From positions 1,054,001 to 1,118,000 of the forward strand of contig NZ_AQXW01000004.1 of NCBI RefSeq assembly GCF_000376825.1: a stretch of 64,000 nucleotides of DNA. The letters run 5' to 3'. The notes beneath the pieces were generated by a model. That model was not told the origin of the DNA, made no database searches, and saw nothing but the letters and a program-made list of their open reading frames with translations. Source of the stretch: Demetria terragena DSM 11295. Its GTDB lineage: Bacteria; Actinomycetota; Actinomycetes; Actinomycetales; Dermatophilaceae. The first letter of the stretch is position 1, and every line of letters begins with the position of its first letter. The translations under genes and the position numbers were made by a program. This document shows positions 1-8,216 of this stretch, piece by piece.

Positions 1-42
1 GTACCCAAAACAGCGGCATGGCGTTCAGCGCGACAACTCGAC

Positions 43-84
43 GAAGCGGAGCGTCCTCGTTTGACCACGAGGACGCTCCGCTTT
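43..84 (+). terminator. Strong hairpin terminator of the gene upstream of the window
   Basis: A perfect 17-bp inverted repeat (44-60 against 67-83) with a 6-nt loop ends in a short T run (TTTC). It lies before the DUF3311 gene and most likely ends a plus-strand gene that stops left of the window. Confidence 0.75.
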
Positions 85-130
85 CGCATACCTTGTCCCG
101 AGTAAACCCACCTCCTCGATCGGAGCTTTC

Positions 131-388
131 ATGTCGCAACCGTCTCGCCGCGACACGGCACCGCCCACGGATTCCCGCTACCTGTGGGCTGCAGGCGTTT
201 TCCTCGTGATTCCACTCATCGCATTGGCAGCCGTGCCGACCTACGCCAAGGTCGGGCCCGAATTGGGTGGCTGGCCGTTCTTCTTCTGGTACCAAACGCT
301 GTGGGTATTCATCACCGCCGCCTGCACCACCACGGCGTTCTACCTGGTCAAGAAGGCCCGTGCTCCACGTGACGGTGGTGAATCATGA
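131..388 (+). CDS. DUF3311 family small membrane protein
   Basis: An 85-residue protein with two hydrophobic segments (about 17-38 and 50-73) and a basic C-terminus, the layout of DUF3311 proteins. These are regularly encoded directly before sodium:solute symporters and are presumed accessory subunits of them. The ATG follows a GGAG Shine-Dalgarno about 6 nt upstream. The stop overlaps the start of the symporter gene by 4 nt (ATGA), so the two are translationally coupled. Function in the complex is inferred from this pairing only. Confidence 0.8.
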   Translation: MSQPSRRDTAPPTDSRYLWAAGVFLVIPLIALAAVPTYAKVGPELGGWPFFFWYQTLWVFITAACTTTAFYLVKKARAPRDGGES

Positions 389-2055
389 CGAGCCTGGCGC
401 AGCTCCTGCCCGCTGCCGCTGACCCCAGCCGGCCCAACACCGGCGTCAACACGACCGCGTTGGTCATCCTCATCGCCATCTTCCTCGTCGTCACGGTGAT
501 GGGCTTCATGGCCTCCCGATGGCGCCGCACCGAGTCGATGGAGTCGCTCGACGAATGGGGCCTCGGTGGGCGCTCGTTCGGCACCTGGGTCACCTGGTTC
601 CTACTCGGCGGCGACCTCTACACCGCCTACACCTTCGTCGCTGTCCCGGCCGCGATGTTCTCGGCGGGCGCGGTCGCGGGCTTCTTCGCGGTGCCGTACA
701 CCATCATTGCCTACCCGATCATCTTCTTCTTCATGTCACGCCTGTGGTCGGTGAGCCACTCCCACGGCTATGTGACCACGGCGGACTTCGTCCAAGGTCG
801 TTACGAATCAAAGGGACTCGCGCTTGCGGTCGCGGCAACGGGCTTCCTCGCGACCATGCCGTACATCGCGCTGCAGCTGGTCGGGATCCAAGCCGTGCTG
901 GAGGTCGCTGGCGTCGGTGGTTCCGAGAACATCATCGCCAAAGACGCGCCGCTGTTCATCGCGTTCGCCATCTTGGCGGCCTACACCTATTCGAGCGGGC
1001 TGCGCGCACCCGCGATGATCGCGTTCGTCAAAGATCTGCTGATCTACATCGTCATCATCGTCGCGATTGTCTACTTACCGGCCAAGGTCGGCGGTTGGGA
1101 CGCGATCTTCGGCGCTGCCGAGGAAAAGATGAACACCACCAACCCGGCAACCGGAAAGCCCACCGGAGTCTTCGTTCCGGCCGCCGAGCAGCACCTGGCC
1201 TACGTCACGTTGGCCTTCGGCTCGGCGATGGCACTGTTCATGTATCCGCATTCGGTCACAGCGGTGCTCTCCTCCAAGAACCGCAACACGATCCGGCGGA
1301 ATGCCTCGATCCTGCCTGCATACTCCTTCGTGCTGACACTGCTCGCGCTCCTGGGCTGGGTTGCGATCGCGGCCGGCACGACACCCATCGGGTTGGATGG
1401 CAAGCCCAACCCACAGCTGGTCGTGCCCCAACTCATCGAGGACCAGTTCCCGGACTGGTTCACGGGAATCGCGTTCTCCGCCATTGCGGTTGGAGCGTTA
1501 GTCCCGGCGGCGGTGATGTCGATCGCGGCCGCAAATACGTTCACGCGCAACGTCTATCGCGCCTGGCTCAAACCTGACGCGACGCCCGCGCAGGAGGCAA
1601 AGGTCTCCAAGATCGTCTCGCTACTGGTCAAGCTGTTCGCATTGGCCTTCGTGCTGACCATGGACAAGCAGAACGCGATCAACTTCCAGTTGCTCGGCGG
1701 AATCTGGATCCTGCAGACCTTCCCGGCGGTCGTGATCGGGCTCTACACGCGGTGGTTCCACCGATGGGCTTTGCTTGGCGGCTGGGCTGTCGGCTTCGCC
1801 TACGGCACGTACGCCGCCTACACCGTCGCGAGTCCTGCGACAGACCACTTTGGCGGGTCGCTGCTGACGATTCCAATCATCGGGAAACTCGGCTACATCG
1901 CGATGACAGCACTCATCCTCAATCTCGTCGTGGCGGCAGTCTTGACCTTCATCTTCCGCGCAATGAAGGTGTCTGAGGGCCGCGACGAGACACGGATCGG
2001 CGACTACCACGCCGATGCGGGCGACCCTCGAATCGAACGCGCCGACAACCTTTAG
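385..2055 (+). CDS. mctP: Sodium:solute symporter, MctP-like monocarboxylate permease
   Basis: A 556-residue polytopic membrane protein of the sodium:solute symporter family. About 13 hydrophobic helices run from residue 22 to 530, and a charged cytoplasmic tail follows. The region around DEWGLGGRSFGTWVTWFLLGGD and the pairing with a DUF3311 partner are typical of the MctP branch, which takes up monocarboxylates such as lactate, pyruvate and propionate. The substrate here is inferred from family membership. The stop codon overlaps the convergent HD-domain gene by 4 nt (TTAG carries both stops), leaving no room for a terminator between them. Confidence 0.8.
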   Translation: MTSLAQLLPAAADPSRPNTGVNTTALVILIAIFLVVTVMGFMASRWRRTESMESLDEWGLGGRSFGTWVTWFLLGGDLYTAYTFVAVPAAMFSAGAVAGFFAVPYTIIAYPIIFFFMSRLWSVSHSHGYVTTADFVQGRYESKGLALAVAATGFLATMPYIALQLVGIQAVLEVAGVGGSENIIAKDAPLFIAFAILAAYTYSSGLRAPAMIAFVKDLLIYIVIIVAIVYLPAKVGGWDAIFGAAEEKMNTTNPATGKPTGVFVPAAEQHLAYVTLAFGSAMALFMYPHSVTAVLSSKNRNTIRRNASILPAYSFVLTLLALLGWVAIAAGTTPIGLDGKPNPQLVVPQLIEDQFPDWFTGIAFSAIAVGALVPAAVMSIAAANTFTRNVYRAWLKPDATPAQEAKVSKIVSLLVKLFALAFVLTMDKQNAINFQLLGGIWILQTFPAVVIGLYTRWFHRWALLGGWAVGFAYGTYAAYTVASPATDHFGGSLLTIPIIGKLGYIAMTALILNLVVAAVLTFIFRAMKVSEGRDETRIGDYHADAGDPRIERADNL

Positions 2056-3410
2056 GGCCGGCTCGGCGCCGCCTCGTCCTCGGCGCCAGCCGGCACTTCG
2101 GTCGGTGGGGTGAGATTGACGGTGACCGTTCGCAATACGTCGACCACCGCGGGGTCGTACTCATAACCAAGACCCAACATGATGCGCTCTAGTGCAGGCT
2201 CGCGGCGGAGCGGGTCACCTCGAGTGAGGTCGTCGTACGCATTGCACACCTTCAGGATTCGCGCTTCGACAGACAACCGCTTCGCCTCTTCGTGCAGCAC
2301 CCGAAATGAGGTCGGATAACTGCGGATGATGGCCGCCGACTGCGTGAGGTAGACCGCCTCCTCCACCAGGTCCGCACTATCGTCGGCGATCTGCTCTTGG
2401 TCCAGTGGGGCCAGGTTGATGGTGGCGCCGTAGGGCACTGAATGTCGGAGTCCGATCTGTCCGACATCGTGCAGAAGTGCGGCGGTTTCAAGGTGGATGA
2501 TGGATCGAGCAGGCAGATGAACCTCGCGCCCGACCAGCCCGCAGAGAACGGCCACCCGCTCCGCATGGCCGGGCTCGGTGTAGCCCGCAAGGTCGGTCAG
2601 TCGGCTGAGCGCCGTGATCGATTGGCGCCGCGCCTGGATAGCACCCGTGCGGCGAGCGATCGAGATGCGCATGAGCACCAGTGGCGCCAAGAACAGCACG
2701 ATCGCCATGAGCCCAAGGCTGCGTAAGCCGATCGCGACCACCACCCCCGTGGACATCGCGGCGGCCGCAATGGGCAGCATGTCCCTGGCGTCCTCGGCCA
2801 GAATCTCTCGCCATTGTTGCCGCCCGAGCGCCGTTCGCATCCACACGTGGAGGCTGAGTTCTAGGAGCTGCGCCAGACAGGTCAGACCCAGCATGGTCAA
2901 CGCAAGCGCCCACGGTTCGATCTCGCCCTGGGCCGCTGCGTGCGCAAGGCTGCCGCCCTCCATGAGGGGGAGCTCGCGGAACGCGACGGCGAGAAAGCCC
3001 ATCACGATGACCCGAATGGTGTGCCCGGCGATGCGGAAACTCAGGTTGTCGGGCTTCTCCAACCACACGGCCGTGAGCAAAATGATCAGTGCCACGGTGA
3101 CCACGACGAGCGGAGCGCCATAGGCCAACTCGTGATTGTCTGACACCGAAGCCAGCGCGAGCGCCACGGCTGCACCGGTTGCGACAGGGGCAATACTGCG
3201 GTGGGTCGGTCCGCCGACCCGCAAGAATTCACCGCCCGCCATGGCGATCGCCAGGGCACCCACCACCATCGCGTCGCCCATCCCCAGGTCATCCGCGCGG
3301 AGCACCCCGAGGTACGCCAAGGCGAGCAGCGTCATCCCGATGAGCACGATGATTCGGGGACGGTGGCGTCGCGTGGCGGCGACCGCTGGCGACAATCCGC
3401 TACTGGTCAA
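2052..3410 (-). CDS. Membrane protein with C-terminal HD domain
   Basis: 452 residues. The first 250 hold about seven hydrophobic helices. The rest is an HD-type phosphohydrolase-like domain with H282 and an intact H314-D315 followed by VGQIG. The GYP signature of c-di-GMP phosphodiesterases is absent, so this is HD rather than full HD-GYP. The start is a TTG 3 nt after the stop of the upstream HD-GYP-like gene, so the two form an operon. The family is often annotated as HD-domain phosphohydrolase or metal-dependent phosphohydrolase. The substrate is unknown, and nucleotide second-messenger turnover is an inference. Confidence 0.65.
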   Translation of the reverse strand: MTSSGLSPAVAATRRHRPRIIVLIGMTLLALAYLGVLRADDLGMGDAMVVGALAIAMAGGEFLRVGGPTHRSIAPVATGAAVALALASVSDNHELAYGAPLVVVTVALIILLTAVWLEKPDNLSFRIAGHTIRVIVMGFLAVAFRELPLMEGGSLAHAAAQGEIEPWALALTMLGLTCLAQLLELSLHVWMRTALGRQQWREILAEDARDMLPIAAAAMSTGVVVAIGLRSLGLMAIVLFLAPLVLMRISIARRTGAIQARRQSITALSRLTDLAGYTEPGHAERVAVLCGLVGREVHLPARSIIHLETAALLHDVGQIGLRHSVPYGATINLAPLDQEQIADDSADLVEEAVYLTQSAAIIRSYPTSFRVLHEEAKRLSVEARILKVCNAYDDLTRGDPLRREPALERIMLGLGYEYDPAVVDVLRTVTVNLTPPTEVPAGAEDEAAPSRP

Positions 3411-3413
3411 GGG

Positions 3414-4763
3414 TCAACGCCCTAAAGCAGCGATGCGATCGGCGACCTCGGGAGCATCGTGGTCAACCAGCAACTCGCTGCCCTCGGGGGCCGGCACATG
3501 CTCGATTCGTCCCCTTTTCAGTGCCCCTGCCAGCGCGGCTACGCAGGTCGGGTCGAGGTGCGAACCCGCTCGCTCTTCAGCCACGGCCAACGCCTTCTGG
3601 GGCGACATCCGTTCCGGCCCCCACGTGAGCGCGACGTACAGATCCGCGACCGCAAGGATGCGGGCAAAAAGGGGAATCTGCTCACCGACCAGGCCGTCCG
3701 GATAACCCCGCCCGTCCCAGCGCTCATGATGGTGAGCGATGGCATCCTGAGACTCCGCGAGGAAATCGATGCCCTCGACCATCGCGCGACCGCGGGCGGG
3801 GTGTTCGCGGATTTGCTCCAGGGTCAGTTCCTGCCCAGAAGCCGCAGCATCAGGAGGCGCAATGAGGCCAAGGTTGTGCACCGCGGCGGCAAACTGCAAG
3901 ACCTCGGCCCGCGTCGTGGACAAGCGCATCCCCTCGCCCACCGCGGCGCATACCTCGGCGACCCGCTCACTTTGTCCGCGGCGCTGCGCTCCCCGGACCT
4001 CGACGGCCGCCACCAACGTGCGCGCCATGCGTTGGCGCGCCTCGCGCTCCCATGCTGCGTCCGTGACCGACCACTGCGCGATTAGCAGCGGCCCAGCAAT
4101 GAGAAACACGCTCAGCGGCCCGACCCCCTCCACGCGCCACAGCACAACGAAGAGAAACGACACCGCGCCGTACCCCAGAAACACCAGGCGCGCCTCACGC
4201 ATGATCTGCAGTGCTGAGGACCGCACAGGGATGCCTTCGGCTAGCCGGATGATCCCGCCGAGCACAACGCCGTTGGTAATCAACATGAAAACCGACGCCG
4301 CCACCAGCGGCAACAGCACCCGGCCCAACAGGTAGGGAACACCGGCGTCGCTGACGGTCGCCGTCGCGCCACCACACCACAGATAGACCAGACCAGAGGA
4401 CAGCCCGAGCAGGCCAGCTTGAGCGAAATTGAACAGTCGAGCATGGAGCCGCGTGCTAGACAGTCGCACGATTAACGCTGGCAGCGCACCGACCAGAGCG
4501 GCCCCGACCGGTCCCGTCAACGGGATTGCGGCGACGATGACGACCGCCTGAACGCTCCCATTGGTACTTCGGTGAGCCCCCTGACGGCTCGCACGCTGAA
4601 ACCCAAAGGCAAGTAGCAGAAGGCTGGCGAGTGCCGTCCCGTCGATGGGGACGTCGAGTAGCGTGTAGGCCAGCAGGCAGCCCACTCCCAGGAGAACGAG
4701 CAGGGCAGCCACATAACATAGGACCGGTCGCCGAGGCCCGGCCATGCGGTTTGCGGTCGTCAC
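3414..4763 (-). CDS. Membrane protein with degenerate HD-GYP domain
   Basis: 449 residues with about seven transmembrane helices in residues 15-230, then an HD-GYP-like domain. The second half of the domain is well kept: HHHERWDGRGYPDG at 344-357 and AVADLYVALT at 371-380. The metal-binding HD dyad reads H296-N297, so the aspartate that normally binds the metal is lost. The start is GTG at 4763, and an ATG seven codons downstream is an alternative. It is first in a two-gene operon with the HD gene, which keeps the HD dyad but lacks GYP. The pair could therefore act together, one as a sensor or pseudo-enzyme. That division of labour is inference. Confidence 0.7.
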   Translation of the reverse strand: MTTANRMAGPRRPVLCYVAALLVLLGVGCLLAYTLLDVPIDGTALASLLLLAFGFQRASRQGAHRSTNGSVQAVVIVAAIPLTGPVGAALVGALPALIVRLSSTRLHARLFNFAQAGLLGLSSGLVYLWCGGATATVSDAGVPYLLGRVLLPLVAASVFMLITNGVVLGGIIRLAEGIPVRSSALQIMREARLVFLGYGAVSFLFVVLWRVEGVGPLSVFLIAGPLLIAQWSVTDAAWEREARQRMARTLVAAVEVRGAQRRGQSERVAEVCAAVGEGMRLSTTRAEVLQFAAAVHNLGLIAPPDAAASGQELTLEQIREHPARGRAMVEGIDFLAESQDAIAHHHERWDGRGYPDGLVGEQIPLFARILAVADLYVALTWGPERMSPQKALAVAEERAGSHLDPTCVAALAGALKRGRIEHVPAPEGSELLVDHDAPEVADRIAALGR

Positions 4764-5011
4764 CTAGGGTTCGTACGACCAGACCCTGGTGATCGAGGGA
4801 TCAGCCACCATGGGACTGCCCGAGAGAAGCGCCAAGAGCATCGCCAACATGTCTTCCTCCGTTTCTGCACCATCCGCCAGGGAATATCACCAGGCGCAAC
4901 AGGTACATCTTGCCACGTGAGACGATGAGATGGGCCGTCTCGTCACGACCGATTCTGTTCAGCAGTCATGTAGTGGCCACTATCTGACCTGCCACCTCAA
5001 AGGAGACCAAG

Positions 5012-5086
5012 ATGAGCAAGCGTGGACGCAAGCGTCGCTCCCGCAAGGGCAAGAGCGCCAATCACGGTAAGCGCCCCAACGCCTGA
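5012..5086 (+). CDS. bL37: 50S ribosomal protein bL37 (24 residues)
   Basis: A 24-codon gene encoding a highly basic peptide that starts MSKRGRKRRSRKGK and ends ANHGKRPNA, the pattern of the actinobacterium-specific ribosomal protein bL37. A strong Shine-Dalgarno (AAAGGAGA) sits 6 nt before the ATG, and an intrinsic terminator follows 16 nt after the stop, so it is a monocistronic unit. It is easily missed by length cut-offs. Proximity to sigR-rsrA recurs in actinobacteria. The 248-nt gap upstream (4764-5011) holds no gene I can support. It contains a 12-bp palindrome at 4971-4982 and a possible -10 (TATCTG) just before the Shine-Dalgarno. Confidence 0.9.
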   Translation: MSKRGRKRRSRKGKSANHGKRPNA

Positions 5087-5102
5087 CCAGGTGTTGTGTG
5101 GA

Positions 5103-5140
5103 AACAGCCCCTGCCCCGCCGTCGCGGGTCAGGGGCTGTT
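5103..5140. terminator. Intrinsic terminator between bL37 and rsrA
   Basis: An 11-bp perfect stem (AACAGCCCCTG at 5103-5113 against CAGGGGCTGTT at 5130-5140), with A/T at the outer ends on both strands. It can serve both the plus-strand bL37 gene and the minus-strand rsrA gene, which converge here. Confidence 0.85.
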
Positions 5141-5161
5141 CCGTGCCGACACGGCGAACGG

Positions 5162-5440
5162 TCAGCCGTCCGCGCGGTACTCCACTCGGGTGTAGGACAC
5201 CGTCGTAATCTGCGTCATGATCTGCGCGCGCAGCGTCGTCGGGGCTTGCTCACAGGCGCACGAGCGCTGCACCAACCGCTTCAGCAGCTGGTCCCGTTCA
5301 TATTCAGTGACACACGGTGGGCATTCCTCGAGATGGGATTTCAGCCGACTCACCTCGGCGCCTTCGAGTTCACCGTCGAGATAGGCGTAGATCTGTTCGA
5401 CGACGGTGCGGCAGTCAACGTCTTCTCCTTCGCCACTCAC
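5162..5440 (-). CDS. rsrA: Mycothiol-system anti-sigma factor RsrA-like
   Basis: 92 residues with C10 and the zinc-binding anti-sigma (ZAS) motif H36-x3-C40-x2-C43, the signature of RsrA/RshA redox-sensing anti-sigma factors. In this family, thiol oxidation expels zinc and releases the partner sigma factor to induce thioredoxin and mycothiol genes. The start is a GTG that overlaps the sigR stop by 4 nt (GTGA), so the pair is translationally coupled, as in Streptomyces sigR-rsrA. Assignment rests on the motif, the length and the position after a group IV sigma factor. Confidence 0.9.
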   Translation of the reverse strand: MSGEGEDVDCRTVVEQIYAYLDGELEGAEVSRLKSHLEECPPCVTEYERDQLLKRLVQRSCACEQAPTTLRAQIMTQITTVSYTRVEYRADG

Positions 5441-6075
5441 GAGGACGCACCTTCCACCTTGAAGCCGCGCTCGATGGCGTAGTCGGTGAGCATCTCGCGC
5501 AACTGCCGGCGACCACGGTGCAACCGCGACATGACCGTGCCAATCGGGGTGCCCATGATCTCGGCGATTTCCTTGTAGGCGAAGCCCTCAACATCGGCGA
5601 GGTAGACGGCCAACCGGAAGTCATCGGGAAGATCCTGCAGCGCACGCTTGACGTCGGCGTCTGGCAGGTGGTCGAGAGCATCCACTTCGGCCGAACGCAA
5701 GCCCGAGGAGGAATGGGCCTCGGCTCGGTGCAGCTGGTAGTCCTCAATATCCGCCGCGTCGGATTGAAGCGGCTGGCGCTGCTTCTTGCGGTAGGAGTTG
5801 ATGTAGGAGTTGGTCAAGATGCGGTAGAGCCACGCCTTGAGATTGGTCCCCGGCTTGTACTGGTGGAAGGCCGCGAAGGCCTTGGCGTAAGTCTCTTGAA
5901 CCAGGTCCTCAGCGTCGGCCGGGTTGCGGGTGTTGCGCAACGCCGCACTGTAGAGCTGGTCAAGGTAAGGCATCGCGTCGCGCTCGAAACGGGCGGCGCG
6001 CTGCTCGGCGGTCTCGGTGCTGACGTCGACCTGGCCGTCGTCAGCGGTCACCTCGGACGTGGGTGTGTCACTCAT
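5437..6075 (-). CDS. sigR: RNA polymerase ECF sigma factor SigR/SigH-like
   Basis: 212 residues from the ATG at 6075. Region 2 is clear around [22 protein letters not shown] and the following [20 protein letters not shown]. Region 4 ends with [22 protein letters not shown] longer TTG-initiated reading exists (to 6207), but that TTG lies inside the -10 of the promoter at 6206-6232 and so would not be in the transcript. The partner is the anti-sigma factor immediately downstream. The predicted role is the thiol-oxidative stress response, as for SigR of Streptomyces and SigH of mycobacteria. The σR-type promoter upstream implies positive autoregulation. Confidence 0.93.
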   Translation of the reverse strand: MSDTPTSEVTADDGQVDVSTETAEQRAARFERDAMPYLDQLYSAALRNTRNPADAEDLVQETYAKAFAAFHQYKPGTNLKAWLYRILTNSYINSYRKKQRQPLQSDAADIEDYQLHRAEAHSSSGLRSAEVDALDHLPDADVKRALQDLPDDFRLAVYLADVEGFAYKEIAEIMGTPIGTVMSRLHRGRRQLREMLTDYAIERGFKVEGASS

Positions 6076-6205
6076 CGTGGTCCAGCCTAGTGCTCCACTC
6101 TTTGGGCTTCCCGTCCCGGACAGGACAGGCTCGGCGATAGCACCACTGGATGGATGTGTAGCCAACAACAACAGGACCTCCAACGCGTCGGTTTTCGCCC
6201 TGGTC

Positions 6206-6232
6206 AACAGTCATTGGCGCGCTGGCATTCCC
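6206..6232 (-). promoter_or_regulatory. σR-dependent autoregulatory promoter of sigR
   Basis: On the minus strand GGGAAT (6232-6227) is followed by exactly 18 nt and then GTT (6208-6206). This matches the GGGAAT-N18-GTT consensus of the SigR/SigH regulon. It would give a leader of roughly 120 nt before the ATG at 6075. Confidence 0.85.
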
Positions 6233-6802
6233 TCAGAACGACCCGCTCACGTCGGGAGGGATCACCAGCAGACCGGAGATCTGGTCGCCGTCGTCAAAGG
6301 CGACCTTGGCTTGCCAGTCGCCGCCCTGGTGAACCAGCGCCATGCACACCACGGCGGGACCTTTGACCATGGGCACGTCTTCGGCAACTGCTACGCCACT
6401 CTGCTCGACCGTCAGCAACTCCACCGCACGCAGGGGGCCAATCGCCGCGGTCGTCTCCGCCCACGCGGTGCGCAGCGCTTCCTCACTAATCACGTCTAAA
6501 GCATGGGGTGTCAGCGATTTTCGGAGGGTAGCGATCTGGCCGGAGTCGAGTTGCCGTACGGCGCGCTCAGCTGCCTCGAATAACGCCTTAGTCGTACGCA
6601 CTGAAGACACCTTTGCCTCCCTGATGCTCGTGGCAAAGCGCTTGAACGCAGCCTGCCGGGTCATGCCGAGGACGTCACCGATCTCAGCCCAGGTATGCCC
6701 GGCCTCACGCGCCGCCGTAACGGATTGTGCGAGGTCCACCCGAGCCGCAGCGAAGGCGTCGTCGCTTGCTCGAATGCGGGCCAGCGGCTCAGGCTGATTC
6801 AC
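6233..6802 (-). CDS. Helix-turn-helix protein of unknown function
   Basis: 189 residues from a GTG start. A helix-turn-helix-like segment lies at about residues 36-56 (HTWAEIGDVLGMTRQAAFKR), of the kind seen in small actinobacterial proteins with a sigma-region-4-like HTH. The C-terminal half (about 90-189) looks like a separate alpha+beta domain and I do not recognise it with certainty. It may correspond to a DUF3887-type domain. The start overlaps the upstream membrane-protein gene by 14 nt, so they share a transcript. The stop lies directly beside the σR promoter of sigR. Confidence 0.55.
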   Translation of the reverse strand: MNQPEPLARIRASDDAFAAARVDLAQSVTAAREAGHTWAEIGDVLGMTRQAAFKRFATSIREAKVSSVRTTKALFEAAERAVRQLDSGQIATLRKSLTPHALDVISEEALRTAWAETTAAIGPLRAVELLTVEQSGVAVAEDVPMVKGPAVVCMALVHQGGDWQAKVAFDDGDQISGLLVIPPDVSGSF

Positions 6803-7148
6803 GAGATTCCGAGATCGAGGAAAACGACCCCACGACCCCTCCCATGATGAACGCCGCCGGCCAGAATAGGTAGCCCGCCATCGCCACCAGAACACCGCCG
6901 AGAAGCAGCGCGATCACGGCGGCGAGTTGATAATCCCGGGCAGGAACTCGGGCCTTGTGGATGCCGACCTTGCCGGCCGCTCCCGAGAACAACATCAGCC
7001 AAAGGCAGACGGCGAGCGCGGCGCCGAGGAGGGTGGTAGCCAGCACGGAGGGTTCGTCGTCGATCAGCCTTGTCACGACCGGCACCACCACGGTGATGAC
7101 TGCCGCTGTCGCGAGGTGGCTTTGCCAGGCCCGAGTCTCGGTATCCAC
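6789..7148 (-). CDS. Four-helix hypothetical membrane protein
   Basis: 119 residues with four predicted transmembrane segments at roughly 13-27, 36-56, 74-92 and 95-110, with short loops and a polar C-terminus. I recognise no catalytic motif and cannot name the family. The start is GTG at 7148. A TTGACA / TTACTT promoter places the likely transcription start at or beside this GTG, so the mRNA may be leaderless. It precedes, and overlaps, the HTH gene. Confidence 0.55.
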   Translation of the reverse strand: MDTETRAWQSHLATAAVITVVVPVVTRLIDDEPSVLATTLLGAALAVCLWLMLFSGAAGKVGIHKARVPARDYQLAAVIALLLGGVLVAMAGYLFWPAAFIMGGVVGSFSSISESRESA

Positions 7149-7152
7149 AGAT

Positions 7153-7192
7153 TAAGTAAGCCTCACGCCGCGTCGCGTGTCAACCAATGGTT
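7153..7192 (-). promoter_or_regulatory. Promoter with overlapping palindrome for the membrane/HTH pair
   Basis: Minus-strand -35 TTGACA (7183-7178) is followed after 18 nt by TTACTT (7159-7154). An 11-bp palindrome AACCAATGGTT (7182-7192) overlaps the upstream edge of the -35, a suitable operator position. The predicted transcription start is within a few bases of the GTG at 7148. Confidence 0.5.
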
Positions 7193-7205
7193 TACGCCTC
7201 GCGAT

Positions 7206-8207
7206 TCACAGCTCGCGCAACGCCGGGAGCACATCCGCCGAGAACTGGTCCAGAAAGCGCCGCTGGTCATGGCCAGGAGCGTGGACCACAAAATGGGTGA
7301 ATCCCAGGTCTACGTACGGCTTCACCTGATCGACCACCGTCTGCGCGTCACTGGCGACAATCCAGCGCTTGGCGACCTGCTCAATGGGCAGGGCGTCGGC
7401 CGCCGCCTCCATCTCCTGCGGATCATGCAGGCTGTGTTTCTGCTCAGCAGTCAGTGACAGCGGCGCCCAGAACCGGGTGTTTTCCAGCGCGCGCTCCGGA
7501 TCGCGGTCGTAGGAGATCTTGACCTCGAGCAACTGCTCGACCGAGCCTTCGGCTCGCTCACCCTTGGCCATGCCCTCGTGCATCGCGGGCACGAGTTGGT
7601 CGGCATACAGCTCCATGCCTTTGCCCGAGGTGACGATCATGCCGTCACCCATCCGCCCGGCGTACTTCGCCACGGTCGGGCCACCAGCGGCGACATAGAC
7701 CGGGATCGGCTGGTCGGGCCGGTCGTAGAGGGTGGCATCGCTGGTGCGGTAATAGTCGCCCTCGAAGGTCACCCGGTCTTCACGCCAGAGCCGCCGCATC
7801 AGACGTACGGCCTCCCGCAAGCGACCGAAGCGCTCCTTGAAGTCCGGCCACTCCCCGAGCCCGACCGCGACCTCATTGAGAGCCTCGCCCGAACCAGCGC
7901 CCAGCACGATCCGACCCGGATACAGGCACCCGAGCGTGGCGAATTGTTGCGCCAGAACGGCCGGGTTGTAGCGGAAGCTCGGCGTCAGCACCGACGTTCC
8001 CAGCGTGATTCGCTCGGTGCGCTCCCCTACTGCGGCGAGCCACGCCAGCACGCTGGGCGCATGCCCGCCCTCATGGCGCCACGGCTGGAAATGATCGCTG
8101 GCAAAAGCCGAATCGAGCCCAGCCTGCTCCGCATGGACAGCGATCTCGACCAGTTCACGAGGGTCAAACTGCTCGGCGGAGGCCTTATAGCCGATGGTAA
8201 GAGTCAT
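7206..8207 (-). CDS. fgd: F420-dependent glucose-6-phosphate dehydrogenase
   Basis: 333 residues, close to the 336 of mycobacterial Fgd1. It belongs to the luciferase-like family that oxidises glucose-6-phosphate to 6-phosphogluconolactone and reduces coenzyme F420. Blocks recognisable from Fgd1 include GYKASAEQF near the N-terminus, [30 protein letters not shown], and the C-terminal [29 protein letters not shown] and [12 protein letters not shown]. This agreement is stronger than for a generic LLM oxidoreductase and implies the organism makes F420. It lies 9 nt after the alpha/beta-hydrolase gene on the same strand. Confidence 0.9.
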   Translation of the reverse strand: MTLTIGYKASAEQFDPRELVEIAVHAEQAGLDSAFASDHFQPWRHEGGHAPSVLAWLAAVGERTERITLGTSVLTPSFRYNPAVLAQQFATLGCLYPGRIVLGAGSGEALNEVAVGLGEWPDFKERFGRLREAVRLMRRLWREDRVTFEGDYYRTSDATLYDRPDQPIPVYVAAGGPTVAKYAGRMGDGMIVTSGKGMELYADQLVPAMHEGMAKGERAEGSVEQLLEVKISYDRDPERALENTRFWAPLSLTAEQKHSLHDPQEMEAAADALPIEQVAKRWIVASDAQTVVDQVKPYVDLGFTHFVVHAPGHDQRRFLDQFSADVLPALREL

Positions 8208-8216
8208 GCGACAAGG

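Noticed and set aside
2052-2055. Shared stop codons (TTAG) of convergent genes, also at 40165-40168
   Set aside because: A product of compact gene packing; no evidence of a regulatory role.
4810-4920. A 36-codon ORF (ATG at 4810) in the gap before bL37
   Set aside because: No Shine-Dalgarno, no recognisable composition, and it would be the only support for a gene there.
6076-6207. Longer, TTG-initiated form of the SigR protein
   Set aside because: The TTG lies inside the -10 element of the σR promoter and so would not be transcribed; the extension resembles no sigma-factor sequence.
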